DNA of 63,240 nt from Vibrio anguillarum (GTDB lineage Bacteria; Pseudomonadota; Gammaproteobacteria; Enterobacterales; Vibrionaceae), in contig NZ_JAHGUP010000041.1 of NCBI RefSeq assembly GCF_001989995.2, forward strand, positions 1 through 63,240, in the 5' to 3' direction. Position 1 is the first letter of the stretch; each line of letters begins with the position of its first letter. Positions 44,704 through 52,867 of this stretch are shown here, in pieces. The position numbers and the translations under genes were made by a program. Below the pieces are notes generated by a model. That model saw only the letters and a list, made by a program, of their open reading frames with translations. It was not told where the DNA came from and did no database searches.

Positions 44704-47589
44704 ATGATATTTTATTCTTTTGGGCGGCTAAAACCCATCGCGTTACTCTTAACTTCTTTACTTTCATCAACTTCTTTCGCTGCTATCAGTGATGCGCCTG
44801 TGGTTGGCGGGCTGTTCAATTCGGCGCAAATATTAAAAAATCAAATGGCGTCGTCTTTAAGCTATTCAACGCGCTTTGCCCGTGATTCGACCTTATTTAC
44901 CATCGCCGGGGTAACACTCGATAGCTATATCCTTATGTTGCCTTTAGATGCAAAAACAAAAGCTCGCGTTATTGCACAAATTTCTAACCCAACTTACGCC
45001 ATCCCGCTGGGCTATTTTTTATATCAATATTATGATCGTTATACGGGGTTAGAAAATGATGATGTATTTAAACAGTATTTAAGTACTGTTTATGACGCAA
45101 AGGTTTTAAAGGGATTCGAGCATAGCCTCTACTATTATGGGGAAGAGGTGGTGAGTGAACAAAAAGAAAATATTAAAGATCAAGGGCATCATGAAGGGAT
45201 TAAAGTGGATGCCCAATTTATTGCGGCCATGGTGACTGTGTATGATGCCTTGGTTGAAATTGGTGAGTGGCAACAGCTTGAGAGATTGCCGGATCACTAT
45301 CAATATCTGGCGTCAAGTGAACCCGATCGATTACTGATTAATAAAATCCAACCGATAGTGATCCAAATTATTAGTCAGGCTGCTAATGGGATGGATGAAG
45401 GAGAGATGAAGCAAGCCCTTTTTGGGGTATTAGAAGATGCAAAGCCAGAAAATACAGCACGTGTGAACAACAAAGCAGAGGCAATCACGGTTACTTTGAT
45501 TGATTTTGTGCGTATGAACGTATTAAAAGGCTACCGCCAATTTGTCTATCAGCAAGAGCGTGAACAAGCACTAAATTCCTGGTTACAAAAAGCATTTGAT
45601 GATGATCCTCAAGCATTGATTGCGTTTCTCCGCTCTCAGCAACAACGTCGTATGGCAGTGCAGATCACCGTGGATGGTTTGCAACAAGGGCTGATCGAAG
45701 GTTTGGTTGACCCGAGTAAGCCATTTATCCGCAAAGCTCACCAAGATCACAACAATCGATTGAGTACGAAGCCCTCTTCAATGGAGGTGGTTCAACCTGA
45801 ACATCAGCAACAAGTACGTTTCATGCAGATATTGGCTGAGCAGCCTTATCACGATCCACATTACTTGCCGTTTTTTAAACGCTTGTATCGTGATCATCGC
45901 GCTTCTATTACTCAAGTGGGCATTTCATCAACACCAACGATCAGTGTGCGTAATTTACCGATCATAAAAACAGGAGCTAAGGTGTCCGGCCAAGGTGGTA
46001 CTGGCATACCCAATTTCCACTTTGTTGATCGCCCAACCGACCGTGCTTATTACTTTTTTGGTAATGATGCACTGCAGCTTGATCGCTTACTGGTTAAAAA
46101 CCAAGTACAAACGATGTTTGATCGCCTCGCTTACCTCAATACCCTCAACTGCAATGCGCAATACGATTGGAATGCTCACACCACTTATGATGGTTTAGTG
46201 AATTTGGGGGCGGGTGAGGCACTACGTGATTTTGGTGAAAAGCGGTGTGTGCGTGAGCTGAAAGAGCGCGCGATTGTCGAACGTGAACTCCAACAGTTGC
46301 GAACGACATTAGTTGAAGAGGTCACGCGCTATCAGCAGATAAGCAAGTGGGATTTTTATACTCGCTGGACTCGCCATCAAGTACTTGCTCACCAGTTGAA
46401 ACAACTTGCACAAAAAGAACTGAAAGGAATGCCCGACTATACGCTGATTTATAATCCATGGCCGGATCATTTTGCTCATTTTAGCGGCCCATTCAGCGAT
46501 GAAGTCATCATGCCTACTGGGGAACTAAACCGCCTCGATTACTGGCTAGCGCAAATAGAAGCAACCTATCAAGACGCGGGAGTATATGACCGCACGTTAT
46601 GGGGCATGGCTGGCGATCATGGTTTAGCGCCTGTTTATTTCTCCCTCAATCCAGAAAAACAGATCTTTGAGCCGCTAGCGTCGCAACTGGGAATAAAACT
46701 CAACGTGAAGAAAATCTCATCGGATGAGGAAGAAGGGCCAAAAATGACGAATGCGATTAACGCGCCGTCAAACAAAGGGATTGATGTGGTCGTCGCTTCC
46801 ACTGCGGGTGGAAATTTTATGATGGATTTCTTTAATGCAGAAGCTGGATGGGAAGTTCAACCGGTTTATCAAGAGCTGATCCGTTGGCAACCGATTCATT
46901 CTAAGCTAGGGCAGCAGGTTGATGTGATCGATGAAACCGTAGCGCGACTTGCTGAAAGCCTAGATTATTTAGTCGTGAGAGAAAAACCATGTGATTTAAC
47001 GGACTGTTCTGTACGGTTGATTGGCGAGCGGCAAGGTAAACGAGTGGATGAATGGATTGAAAAAAAGGGTGATAAACTGCGCTATTTTGCTAAATCGGAA
47101 CAGCCATTGCTGCTTAGCGTTCAGCAGCTAAATGCTTATTTGTCGCCTCCTTCATCTGACGAGCTAGAACATTATGCACAACTCGTCGAACGTTGCGTTT
47201 ATCACGCTAAAGCGAATCAACCTGAGACGTGGTGCTCAAGTGCGCAGTGGCGAGAGTTAACACGTTTTACGTCCCGTCCAGATTCGGTTAATCAGCTCGC
47301 TGCTATTTATGAAGACGACCGTGCGGGCACCATTAACCTATTTCCTAAAGAGGGCGTTGGCTTTAATACTAAAGTTCCGGGGCGTCATGCGGGTGAAAGC
47401 TATCTAGAAAAAGATGCTTTTATCGGTTTTTGGGGGAGCCCGATTGGCAATCAAGCCACGCCGCTCGGTTCAGTCGAAAATGGCTCACTTGCGCCCACTC
47501 TTTATCACTATTTAACGGGAGACGAAGTTAAAGTTGGCGAAGATGGTTGGGGTTATCCATCTGTTCTTAAACAGCTGGATATTCGCTAG
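44704..47589 (+). CDS. Exported alkaline-phosphatase-superfamily phosphodiesterase (961 aa)
   Basis: The product has a signal peptide (cleavage near SFA) and a ~300-residue helical N-terminal region. The C-terminal half has the alkaline phosphatase/phosphodiesterase core: a GTGIPNFHFVDR segment that may hold the nucleophile Thr, DYTLIYNPWPDHFAHFSGPFSDE (His-x3-His metal site), and GMAGDHGLAPVYF (Asp-His). Late His residues occur in VPGRHAGES. This resembles type I phosphodiesterase/nucleotide pyrophosphatases. The long N-terminal extension is unusual. The start at 44704 follows AGGGAAAA. The substrate is unknown, and a periplasmic or secreted location is expected. Confidence 0.8.
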   Translation: MIFYSFGRLKPIALLLTSLLSSTSFAAISDAPVVGGLFNSAQILKNQMASSLSYSTRFARDSTLFTIAGVTLDSYILMLPLDAKTKARVIAQISNPTYAIPLGYFLYQYYDRYTGLENDDVFKQYLSTVYDAKVLKGFEHSLYYYGEEVVSEQKENIKDQGHHEGIKVDAQFIAAMVTVYDALVEIGEWQQLERLPDHYQYLASSEPDRLLINKIQPIVIQIISQAANGMDEGEMKQALFGVLEDAKPENTARVNNKAEAITVTLIDFVRMNVLKGYRQFVYQQEREQALNSWLQKAFDDDPQALIAFLRSQQQRRMAVQITVDGLQQGLIEGLVDPSKPFIRKAHQDHNNRLSTKPSSMEVVQPEHQQQVRFMQILAEQPYHDPHYLPFFKRLYRDHRASITQVGISSTPTISVRNLPIIKTGAKVSGQGGTGIPNFHFVDRPTDRAYYFFGNDALQLDRLLVKNQVQTMFDRLAYLNTLNCNAQYDWNAHTTYDGLVNLGAGEALRDFGEKRCVRELKERAIVERELQQLRTTLVEEVTRYQQISKWDFYTRWTRHQVLAHQLKQLAQKELKGMPDYTLIYNPWPDHFAHFSGPFSDEVIMPTGELNRLDYWLAQIEATYQDAGVYDRTLWGMAGDHGLAPVYFSLNPEKQIFEPLASQLGIKLNVKKISSDEEEGPKMTNAINAPSNKGIDVVVASTAGGNFMMDFFNAEAGWEVQPVYQELIRWQPIHSKLGQQVDVIDETVARLAESLDYLVVREKPCDLTDCSVRLIGERQGKRVDEWIEKKGDKLRYFAKSEQPLLLSVQQLNAYLSPPSSDELEHYAQLVERCVYHAKANQPETWCSSAQWRELTRFTSRPDSVNQLAAIYEDDRAGTINLFPKEGVGFNTKVPGRHAGESYLEKDAFIGFWGSPIGNQATPLGSVENGSLAPTLYHYLTGDEVKVGEDGWGYPSVLKQLDIR

Positions 47590-47685
47590 CGAGACTTAAC
47601 CGTTATGACTGCCAATGAAATAAGTGAGCGTTAGGCTCTATTGAGTGAAGAACGTTCGCTTGTTTCATTGGCTTCGATTGCAGCC

Positions 47686-48204
47686 TTAAGTGGCTGGTTG
47701 ATCAGCACGTTTAAACTTCAAACGATTTTTCACATCTCGGCTATCGAGAATACGTTGGCTGTGGTCAATATCGAGCTTGGATTTTGCCAATCGATCATAC
47801 AGCAGCACATTGACGCTCGCGGCCAAATTCATGCAACCAATCGTTGGGATGTATACAACCTCACTGGCTTGGTTGACTATCTCTTGTGGAATAGAACCAT
47901 CTTCAGGGCCAAACACATACAGCGCTTTTTCCGGGTGAATAAACTCGGGCAGTGGTGTAGCCCCTTCTGCCAGTTCAACACAGACGATTTTCATCTCACT
48001 TGGCAAGTCCTGCGTGATCTCTACCATCGCGGTGAGCGGGATTTTACTTTGAATGTTTTTTGTGTCGGTTTGAAATTTCACTGCGCGATCATAACGCTCA
48101 CCACTGTAGCGAACCGCGCACGCTTGGTAGCAACCTGCCGCGCGCATCACACCACCTACGTTGGTTGGGCTTTTAGGGTTACACAAACCAATGATCACTG
48201 ACAT
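47686..48204 (-). CDS. SPOUT-family RNA methyltransferase (TrmH/SpoU class)
   Basis: The 172-aa protein has the SpoU motifs NVGGVMRAAGC (motif 1), LYVFGPEDGSIPQEI (motif 2) and YIPTIGCMNLAASVNVLLYD (motif 3, knot and SAM site). It lacks the N-terminal RNA-binding extension of TrmH/RlmB, as in small TrmL-like enzymes. The frame extends upstream, but the start at 48204 begins exactly at the fold (MSVIIGLCNPKSP). The RNA target is not known from sequence. It is convergent with the 961-aa phosphodiesterase. Confidence 0.9.
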   Translation of the reverse strand: MSVIIGLCNPKSPTNVGGVMRAAGCYQACAVRYSGERYDRAVKFQTDTKNIQSKIPLTAMVEITQDLPSEMKIVCVELAEGATPLPEFIHPEKALYVFGPEDGSIPQEIVNQASEVVYIPTIGCMNLAASVNVLLYDRLAKSKLDIDHSQRILDSRDVKNRLKFKRADQPAT

Positions 48205-48412
48205 TTCACGTTCCACAAAAAATCCTCTCACAATTTGGGGCGGGCAGTATAACGCTAAAATTTGCCTTGAAAGAAAAAATATCGATAAATCGTTCAATAG
48301 TTTTTATATTTTTCGTGACCTTTCTTGGAGTACTCAAACTGTCGTATTTCTTACATCAATATTTCATAGGGTGATGGCTTAATTTATTTTTTCACAGTTA
48401 AAGGATGAAAAC

Positions 48413-49741
48413 GTGAAGATTATTAATAAAGTCATGTTATTTGGGCTGTCTCTTGCTGCTCATGCGGTATTGGCGGACACCGATATTTATTTAACCAATA
48501 ACTCTGCGCTGCCAATGTCTATTGCTGTGAAACAGACCGGATCTGATCAGTTGCAACAAGGCAGTGAATGGCAGCAACACAGTGAGACGTTAGGCCCGTG
48601 GGAAACCAAAATGGTGCTCAGCTTTAACCGCTGGCAAGGGGTGAAATCTGGCAACACGTACCAATTTGAAACCATGGTGACTTTGCCGCAAGGGCAGGTT
48701 TTCTCTTTACAGCAGAAGATGGAAGGTCATTGGTATAACTCAAGCATTGAGCATGGGGTACAAGCCCGAGATGTCCCTCTTCAGTGGCAAAATGATCGTG
48801 CGGTTCACCGTTATTACTCAACGCAGTTGATTGAACGTCCAACCGAGCTTGCGTTTAAATCCGTCAGCACCACTCGTTACGACGATATTTATTACACCAT
48901 TACGCCAACGAATACAGAAGAAACACCCGACGCTGAGACCTTAAAAGTGATGACCTATAACGTTTGGGCGTTACCTGTGATTGCTTCAAATATTGCCGAG
49001 CGTTTTGCTATCATCCCTCAGCATATCAAAGGATATGATGCCGTAATGCTGCAAGAAGTGTTTGCTGCGGGGCGTGATGCCTTTCTTCGAGAGCTGGCAA
49101 AAGAGTATCCGTACCAAACGAAGATGCTCGATAAGTCTGGGGTGAATATCCATGACGGTGGAGTGATCATCGTCAGCCGCTACCCAATTGTTAACCAAGG
49201 ACAATATGTTTTCCCTGATTGCTCGGGAACTGACTGTTTTGCTGATAAAGGGGTGAATTATGCTGAAATCATCAAAAATGGTCAGGCGTATCATCTGTTT
49301 GCAACGCATACTGCCGCGTTTGATACCGATACCGCTCGCGATTATCGTCAACGTCAGTTCAGACAGATGCGCAGTTTTGCGCAATCGTTCTCTATTCCCA
49401 GCACAGAAATGGTGATTTATGGCGGTGATTTTAACGTGAATAAACGTAAATTTGCCGATGACTATCAAAACATGCTCGCTAATCTTGCGTCAACCGAACC
49501 TAGCTACGCAGGCTATACCGAATCAACGTTTGATCCGCGTATCAATGATTTTGCAGGAGAACCCTTATCCGGTGGTGAAAACGTGGAGTACCTTGATTAT
49601 GTGGTGGTAAGCCAAGAGTTTGCACAACCAAGCGAACAACAAAATCGCAATACTGTGCTGGTGCCAAGAACCACGGACGAGCGTTTATGGCAGCATTACA
49701 ATTTATCGGATCACTTTCCGGTTAAAGCTGAGATCCGCTAG
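48413..49741 (+). CDS. Secreted sphingomyelinase C-type EEP phosphodiesterase
   Basis: The 442-aa product has a signal peptide (cleavage near VLA, residue 21), a ~150-residue N-terminal beta domain and a C-terminal endonuclease/exonuclease/phosphatase domain. Catalytic motifs are MTYNVWALP (Asn), MLQEVF (Mg-binding Glu), FATHTAAF (His), YGGDFNVN (Asp/Asn), EYLDYVVV and the terminal NLSDHFPV (Asp-His). These motifs match bacterial sphingomyelinase C/haemolysins. Its stop codon directly abuts the ATG of the Lif-like gene. A membrane-damaging or phosphate-scavenging role is plausible. Confidence 0.87.
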   Translation: MKIINKVMLFGLSLAAHAVLADTDIYLTNNSALPMSIAVKQTGSDQLQQGSEWQQHSETLGPWETKMVLSFNRWQGVKSGNTYQFETMVTLPQGQVFSLQQKMEGHWYNSSIEHGVQARDVPLQWQNDRAVHRYYSTQLIERPTELAFKSVSTTRYDDIYYTITPTNTEETPDAETLKVMTYNVWALPVIASNIAERFAIIPQHIKGYDAVMLQEVFAAGRDAFLRELAKEYPYQTKMLDKSGVNIHDGGVIIVSRYPIVNQGQYVFPDCSGTDCFADKGVNYAEIIKNGQAYHLFATHTAAFDTDTARDYRQRQFRQMRSFAQSFSIPSTEMVIYGGDFNVNKRKFADDYQNMLANLASTEPSYAGYTESTFDPRINDFAGEPLSGGENVEYLDYVVVSQEFAQPSEQQNRNTVLVPRTTDERLWQHYNLSDHFPVKAEIR

Positions 49742-50689
49742 ATGCGTTGGGTTAGGTTATTGATCTGCGTTGCCTTAGCCGGCAGCGCAAGTTATTGGTG
49801 GGTGAAGAGGGATGAGTTTCCCACTGTCCAAACACCACCCAATAGAATTGAGGTTGCATTGCCGGGCACGGTGCGTTTGCCAGAGCAAAGTGGCGTTGCT
49901 TTGGTGGCTAATCGCGATCATCAAACCCATGAAGAGTGGACACTCGTTGGTGAAACGCTGCAAACAGAAATAGGCAAAGCGCTGAGAGAGAGAATAGAGC
50001 AGTTTTGGCAACAGTGTCGTCAGCAAAATGTGTGTGCTGCGCGGCTACAACAATTACAAGCGCAGTTGCCCCATGAACGCTATGAGCTGGTTGCACTCTA
50101 TTGGCAAAAACAGGCGCAACGTGACGCGTTGCTTGGAATGGAACTCATCAGTCAGGATACGGAATTAGGTGACAAAATGGCTTATGTAAAATCGATTGAT
50201 CAACAAGTATGGGGGCGACAAGCGGATATCTTGTTTACTGATCAGTACGCTTATGATGATTTTGTACAGCAACCCAATGACTACGAAGGTATTGCTTCGG
50301 TAGAAGAGGCGTTGCAGAGCATTGAACAGCGGCTTGCACAGCATCAATATCAATGGGATACATTCTCATTAAACACAGGTAATGCACGCTATGAACAAGC
50401 GATTCGGTTGATCCCTCAACATTTATCGTTAGAACAGCGCTTAGAAGTACAACAAGGTTTGGCCGAACTTTACTTAAATGAACATGAGCGCAGTGAGGTG
50501 ACCCATCGCCAAATCGAGCAACAAGCGCAGGCTGCTCAAGTCATTGACTACCAGCAAGCATTAGCGCAGTTAGAAAAGACGCTCTCAAACCAGAGAAAGA
50601 CAGCCTATGCCACCCTTTCGACAGAAGAGTGGGTGCGTTACGCGGCAAAGCAGCGTTATGAGTTTAGAAAAGCATTTTTTGCTCGTTAG
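49742..50689 (+). CDS. Membrane-anchored helical protein resembling a lipase-specific foldase (Lif)
   Basis: The 315-aa protein has an N-terminal membrane anchor (residues 3-20) and an otherwise periplasmic, highly helical body rich in Gln, Glu and Arg. Segments such as QQVWGRQADILFTDQYAYDDF and PQHLSLEQRLEVQQGLAEL recall the corresponding parts of lipase chaperones, and the length is similar. I do not see the family's RxxFDY motif. It begins immediately after the sphingomyelinase stop codon, so it is probably translated with it and may help to fold or secrete it. The Lif assignment is by eye and needs a profile search. Confidence 0.5.
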   Translation: MRWVRLLICVALAGSASYWWVKRDEFPTVQTPPNRIEVALPGTVRLPEQSGVALVANRDHQTHEEWTLVGETLQTEIGKALRERIEQFWQQCRQQNVCAARLQQLQAQLPHERYELVALYWQKQAQRDALLGMELISQDTELGDKMAYVKSIDQQVWGRQADILFTDQYAYDDFVQQPNDYEGIASVEEALQSIEQRLAQHQYQWDTFSLNTGNARYEQAIRLIPQHLSLEQRLEVQQGLAELYLNEHERSEVTHRQIEQQAQAAQVIDYQQALAQLEKTLSNQRKTAYATLSTEEWVRYAAKQRYEFRKAFFAR

Positions 50690-50772
50690 GATGAATAAGA
50701 TAACCACAGCGCTCTTTATTCACTCGCCATGAACCGTTAAACTCACCAGCAAATAACTGACTTGGATTGATC

Positions 50773-51294
50773 ATGGCAACCTTATCTCTACAAGAGCAAA
50801 TGCTAAAAGCGGGTTTAGTTAACGCCAAAAAACTCAGCAAAGCGAAAAAGAGCTCTAAAAAATCGCGCGTGCAAGCACGTGAAGTGAAAGCGGCAGTAGA
50901 AGCGAATAAAGTCGAGCAACAAGAGCGCGACAAGGCACTGAATAAACAGCAAAAAGAGCAGTTGTTGAGCAAAGAAATTCGCGCTCAAGTAAAACAACTG
51001 ATTGAGATGAATAAGCTGGATCTAAAACACGGTGAAATCAAATACAACTTTGTTGATGGTAAGTTGGTGAAGTCACTTTATGTCGATTCACTGGTTCGTG
51101 ATCAACTGAGTAAAGGAATTTTGGCTATCGCGCGTTATGAAGAGGGCTATGCTGTCATCCCGGGTGTGGTAGCGGATAAAATCTTCATGCGTGATGAAGA
51201 GAGCATTATCGAAAATAAAACCGCTGATGAATCTCTACCTGCTGAAGATGATCCGTACGCGGATTTCGTAGTCCCTGATGATTTGATGTGGTAA
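50773..51294 (+). CDS. DUF2058 protein (YaiL-like)
   Basis: The 173-aa protein begins LSLQEQMLKAGLVNAKKLSK with a long, highly charged Lys/Glu/Gln coiled region (residues 20-75). A C-terminal domain follows (EIKYNFVDGKLVKSLYVD, GYAVIPGVVADKI) and an acidic tail. This is DUF2058, nucleoprotein or polynucleotide-associated in older annotation, function unproven. The ATG at 50773 is chosen; an in-frame ATG two codons earlier lacks support. It has its own terminator. Confidence 0.9.
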   Translation: MATLSLQEQMLKAGLVNAKKLSKAKKSSKKSRVQAREVKAAVEANKVEQQERDKALNKQQKEQLLSKEIRAQVKQLIEMNKLDLKHGEIKYNFVDGKLVKSLYVDSLVRDQLSKGILAIARYEEGYAVIPGVVADKIFMRDEESIIENKTADESLPAEDDPYADFVVPDDLMW

Positions 51295-51303
51295 TTCCTT
51301 CCG

Positions 51304-51335
51304 GCTCTCCTTCTCAACGGAGGAGGGCTTTTGTT
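51304..51335 (+). terminator. Terminator of the DUF2058 gene
   Basis: GCTCTCC and GGAGGGC form a 7-bp stem with one wobble and an 11-nt loop, followed by TTTTGTT. It begins about 10 nt after the stop codon. Confidence 0.7.
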
Positions 51336-51404
51336 CCCTCTTCCTACCTCTACTGTCCACTTAGCTTATTTCCCAATGGTTTCGCTACCAATAGACAGAG
51401 TTTG

Positions 51405-51433
51405 TTGACAATGTTTGATGATCAAATTAAATT
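51405..51433 (+). promoter_or_regulatory. Candidate promoter of dmeF-marR
   Basis: TTGACA (51405-51410) and TAAATT (51428-51433) are separated by 17 bp. The -35 box is a perfect consensus; the -10 box matches at four of six positions. The spacer is filled by one operator palindrome. Confidence 0.65.
51414..51426. promoter_or_regulatory. Operator 1 of dmeF-marR
   Basis: TTTGATGATCAAA is a perfect 13-bp palindrome in the spacer between the -35 and -10 boxes. It shares the TTTGATnATCAAA pattern with operator 2. Confidence 0.7.
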
Positions 51434-51445
51434 CAAATCAAATAT

Positions 51446-51458
51446 TTTGATTATCAAA
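51446..51458. promoter_or_regulatory. Operator 2 of dmeF-marR
   Basis: TTTGATTATCAAA is a perfect 13-bp palindrome just downstream of the inferred transcription start and 4 nt before the GTG start codon. It is centred 32 bp, about three helical turns, from operator 1. Confidence 0.7.
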
Positions 51459-51462
51459 CTAA

Positions 51463-52398
51463 GTGAGTGGAATTTTGCAGTTTACTACCGAGCATCGTCA
51501 TAACTTTATCGCTAGCGCAGACCAAAATGAGAAACGCACGTTTTACGTTCTTTTGCTCACGCTTGTCACCATGGTAGCGGAGATCATTGCTGGTACTATT
51601 TTCGGTTCGATGGCTCTGCTTGCCGATGGTTGGCATATGGGAACTCATGCGGCCGCTTTCTGCATTACGCTGTTTGCTTACCGTTATGCTAGAAAGCATG
51701 CACACAGTGAAAAGTTCTCATTTGGTACAGGTAAAGTGAGTGTGTTGGGAGGCTACACCAGTGCGATTGCATTAGGTATTGTGGCGTTGCTGATGGTGGT
51801 GGAATCGGTTCATCGTTTATTCAATCCCGAAGCGATTCAATTTAATGAAGCGATTATTGTCGCCATCATTGGCTTGCTGGTGAATGTAGTGAGCATGCTA
51901 TTGTTGCATGATAACCATCACCACCGTCATGGTGACCATGACCATGACCATGACCATGACCATGACCATGACCATGACCATCACGATCACAATTTACGAG
52001 CGGCCTATTTGCATGTTCTTGCCGATGCCTTGACTTCTCTTTTGGCGATTGTGGCGCTCTTGTTTGGAAAATATTATGGATGGAACTGGTTAGATTCTGT
52101 TGTAGGCATCGTCGGCGCTGCCGTGATTGCTAAGTGGACAATAGGTCTTATCAAGCAGACTAGCCCCATTTTATTAGATGAAAGCATCGAGCAACCCTAT
52201 CGACGTTTAATTGAAGAAGAGCTAGCCGCATTTGCGGTGATTAAAGATCTCCATATTTGGAAAATCAGTGGTCATCACTACTCAGCTGCGATTATCTTAG
52301 AATCTCATGTTGATAAAACCGTGGCAGAATATAAACAAATACTGGCGAAGTTTGATAAAATCCACCACCTTACCCTTGAAGTTCACCCGATGGCATGA
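51463..52398 (+). CDS. dmeF: Cation diffusion facilitator, DmeF-like metal efflux protein
   Basis: The 311-aa inner-membrane protein has six predicted helices, with metal-site motifs LADGWHMGTHAAA (helix 2) and HVLADALTSLLAI (helix 5). A His/Asp-rich cytoplasmic loop of (HD)8 type lies between helices 4 and 5. The C-terminal cytoplasmic domain includes IKDLHIWKISGHHYSA. The sequence resembles DmeF Co(II)/Ni(II) exporters more than ZitB or FieF. The GTG start at 51463 has a poor ribosome-binding site, and a TTG at 51475 is an alternative. The stop overlaps the marR start by 4 nt. Confidence 0.88.
   Translation: MSGILQFTTEHRHNFIASADQNEKRTFYVLLLTLVTMVAEIIAGTIFGSMALLADGWHMGTHAAAFCITLFAYRYARKHAHSEKFSFGTGKVSVLGGYTSAIALGIVALLMVVESVHRLFNPEAIQFNEAIIVAIIGLLVNVVSMLLLHDNHHHRHGDHDHDHDHDHDHDHDHHDHNLRAAYLHVLADALTSLLAIVALLFGKYYGWNWLDSVVGIVGAAVIAKWTIGLIKQTSPILLDESIEQPYRRLIEEELAAFAVIKDLHIWKISGHHYSAAIILESHVDKTVAEYKQILAKFDKIHHLTLEVHPMA
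51934..51981 (+). repeat. Hexanucleotide tandem repeat (GACCAT)8 in dmeF
   Basis: Eight perfect, uninterrupted copies of GACCAT encode alternating Asp and His in the metal-binding loop of DmeF. Because the unit is 6 bp, copy changes keep the frame and only change loop length. Confidence 0.97.
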
Positions 52399-52814
52399 TG
52401 AGTAATATCGAAAAACTGAATCAACAATTAACCGAATTTTACGACAAGATGTCCTCATGGGAGCAATCTGTGGTGCGAGAAACTGGCTACTCTCTGGCGC
52501 AGATCCACACCATCGAGGTGTTAGGTATTCATGGCCCGATGAGAATGAAAGAGTTAGCGCAAAAACTCGGTATCACAACCGGTACGCTCACCGTTCAAAT
52601 AGAGAAGTTAGTGAATGCCAAGTTGATTGAACGCGGCGCGCACCCGGATGACAGAAGATCGATTGTCGTGACTTTAACCGCGGAAGGTCAGAAAATTCAT
52701 CGCCAGCATAATCAGTTGCATGTGGAGTTAGTGAAAGATCTGACGAGATACTTGGATGCAAACGAAGAAACAGTATTACTCAACAGCCTGCTAAAAATGA
52801 ACCAAGAGTTTTAA
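52395..52814 (+). CDS. MarR-family regulator coupled to dmeF
   Basis: The 139-aa protein has the MarR winged helix (SLAQIHTIEVLGIHGPMRMK, then ELAQKLGITTGTLTVQIEKLV and a wing with HPDDRRSIVVTLT). It starts inside the dmeF stop codon (ATGA overlap), so expression is linked. Likely targets are the paired TTTGATnATCAAA palindromes at the dmeF promoter, giving repression of both genes. The effector is unknown; metal or oxidant sensing is possible. Confidence 0.9.
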   Translation: MMSNIEKLNQQLTEFYDKMSSWEQSVVRETGYSLAQIHTIEVLGIHGPMRMKELAQKLGITTGTLTVQIEKLVNAKLIERGAHPDDRRSIVVTLTAEGQKIHRQHNQLHVELVKDLTRYLDANEETVLLNSLLKMNQEF

Positions 52815-52818
52815 GCTA

Positions 52819-52862
52819 TGACCAACCACTGGCGACTTGCAAGTAGTTGGTCAGCTAATTTT
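52819..52862 (+). terminator. Weak terminator candidate after marR
   Basis: TGACCAAC and GTTGGTCA form a perfect 8-bp stem with a 19-nt loop. A TTTT run follows 5 nt later. Confidence 0.45.
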
Positions 52863-52867
52863 CAGTT

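Noticed and set aside
47641..48201. 186-aa plus-strand ORF
   Set aside because: It is antisense to the SPOUT RNA methyltransferase, which has all three SpoU motifs. The plus-strand frame has no recognisable domain and no good ribosome-binding site.
51934..51981. CRISPR-like or minisatellite array outside genes
   Set aside because: The units are 6 bp with no spacers and are in frame within dmeF, encoding (Asp-His)n, so it is a coding microsatellite.
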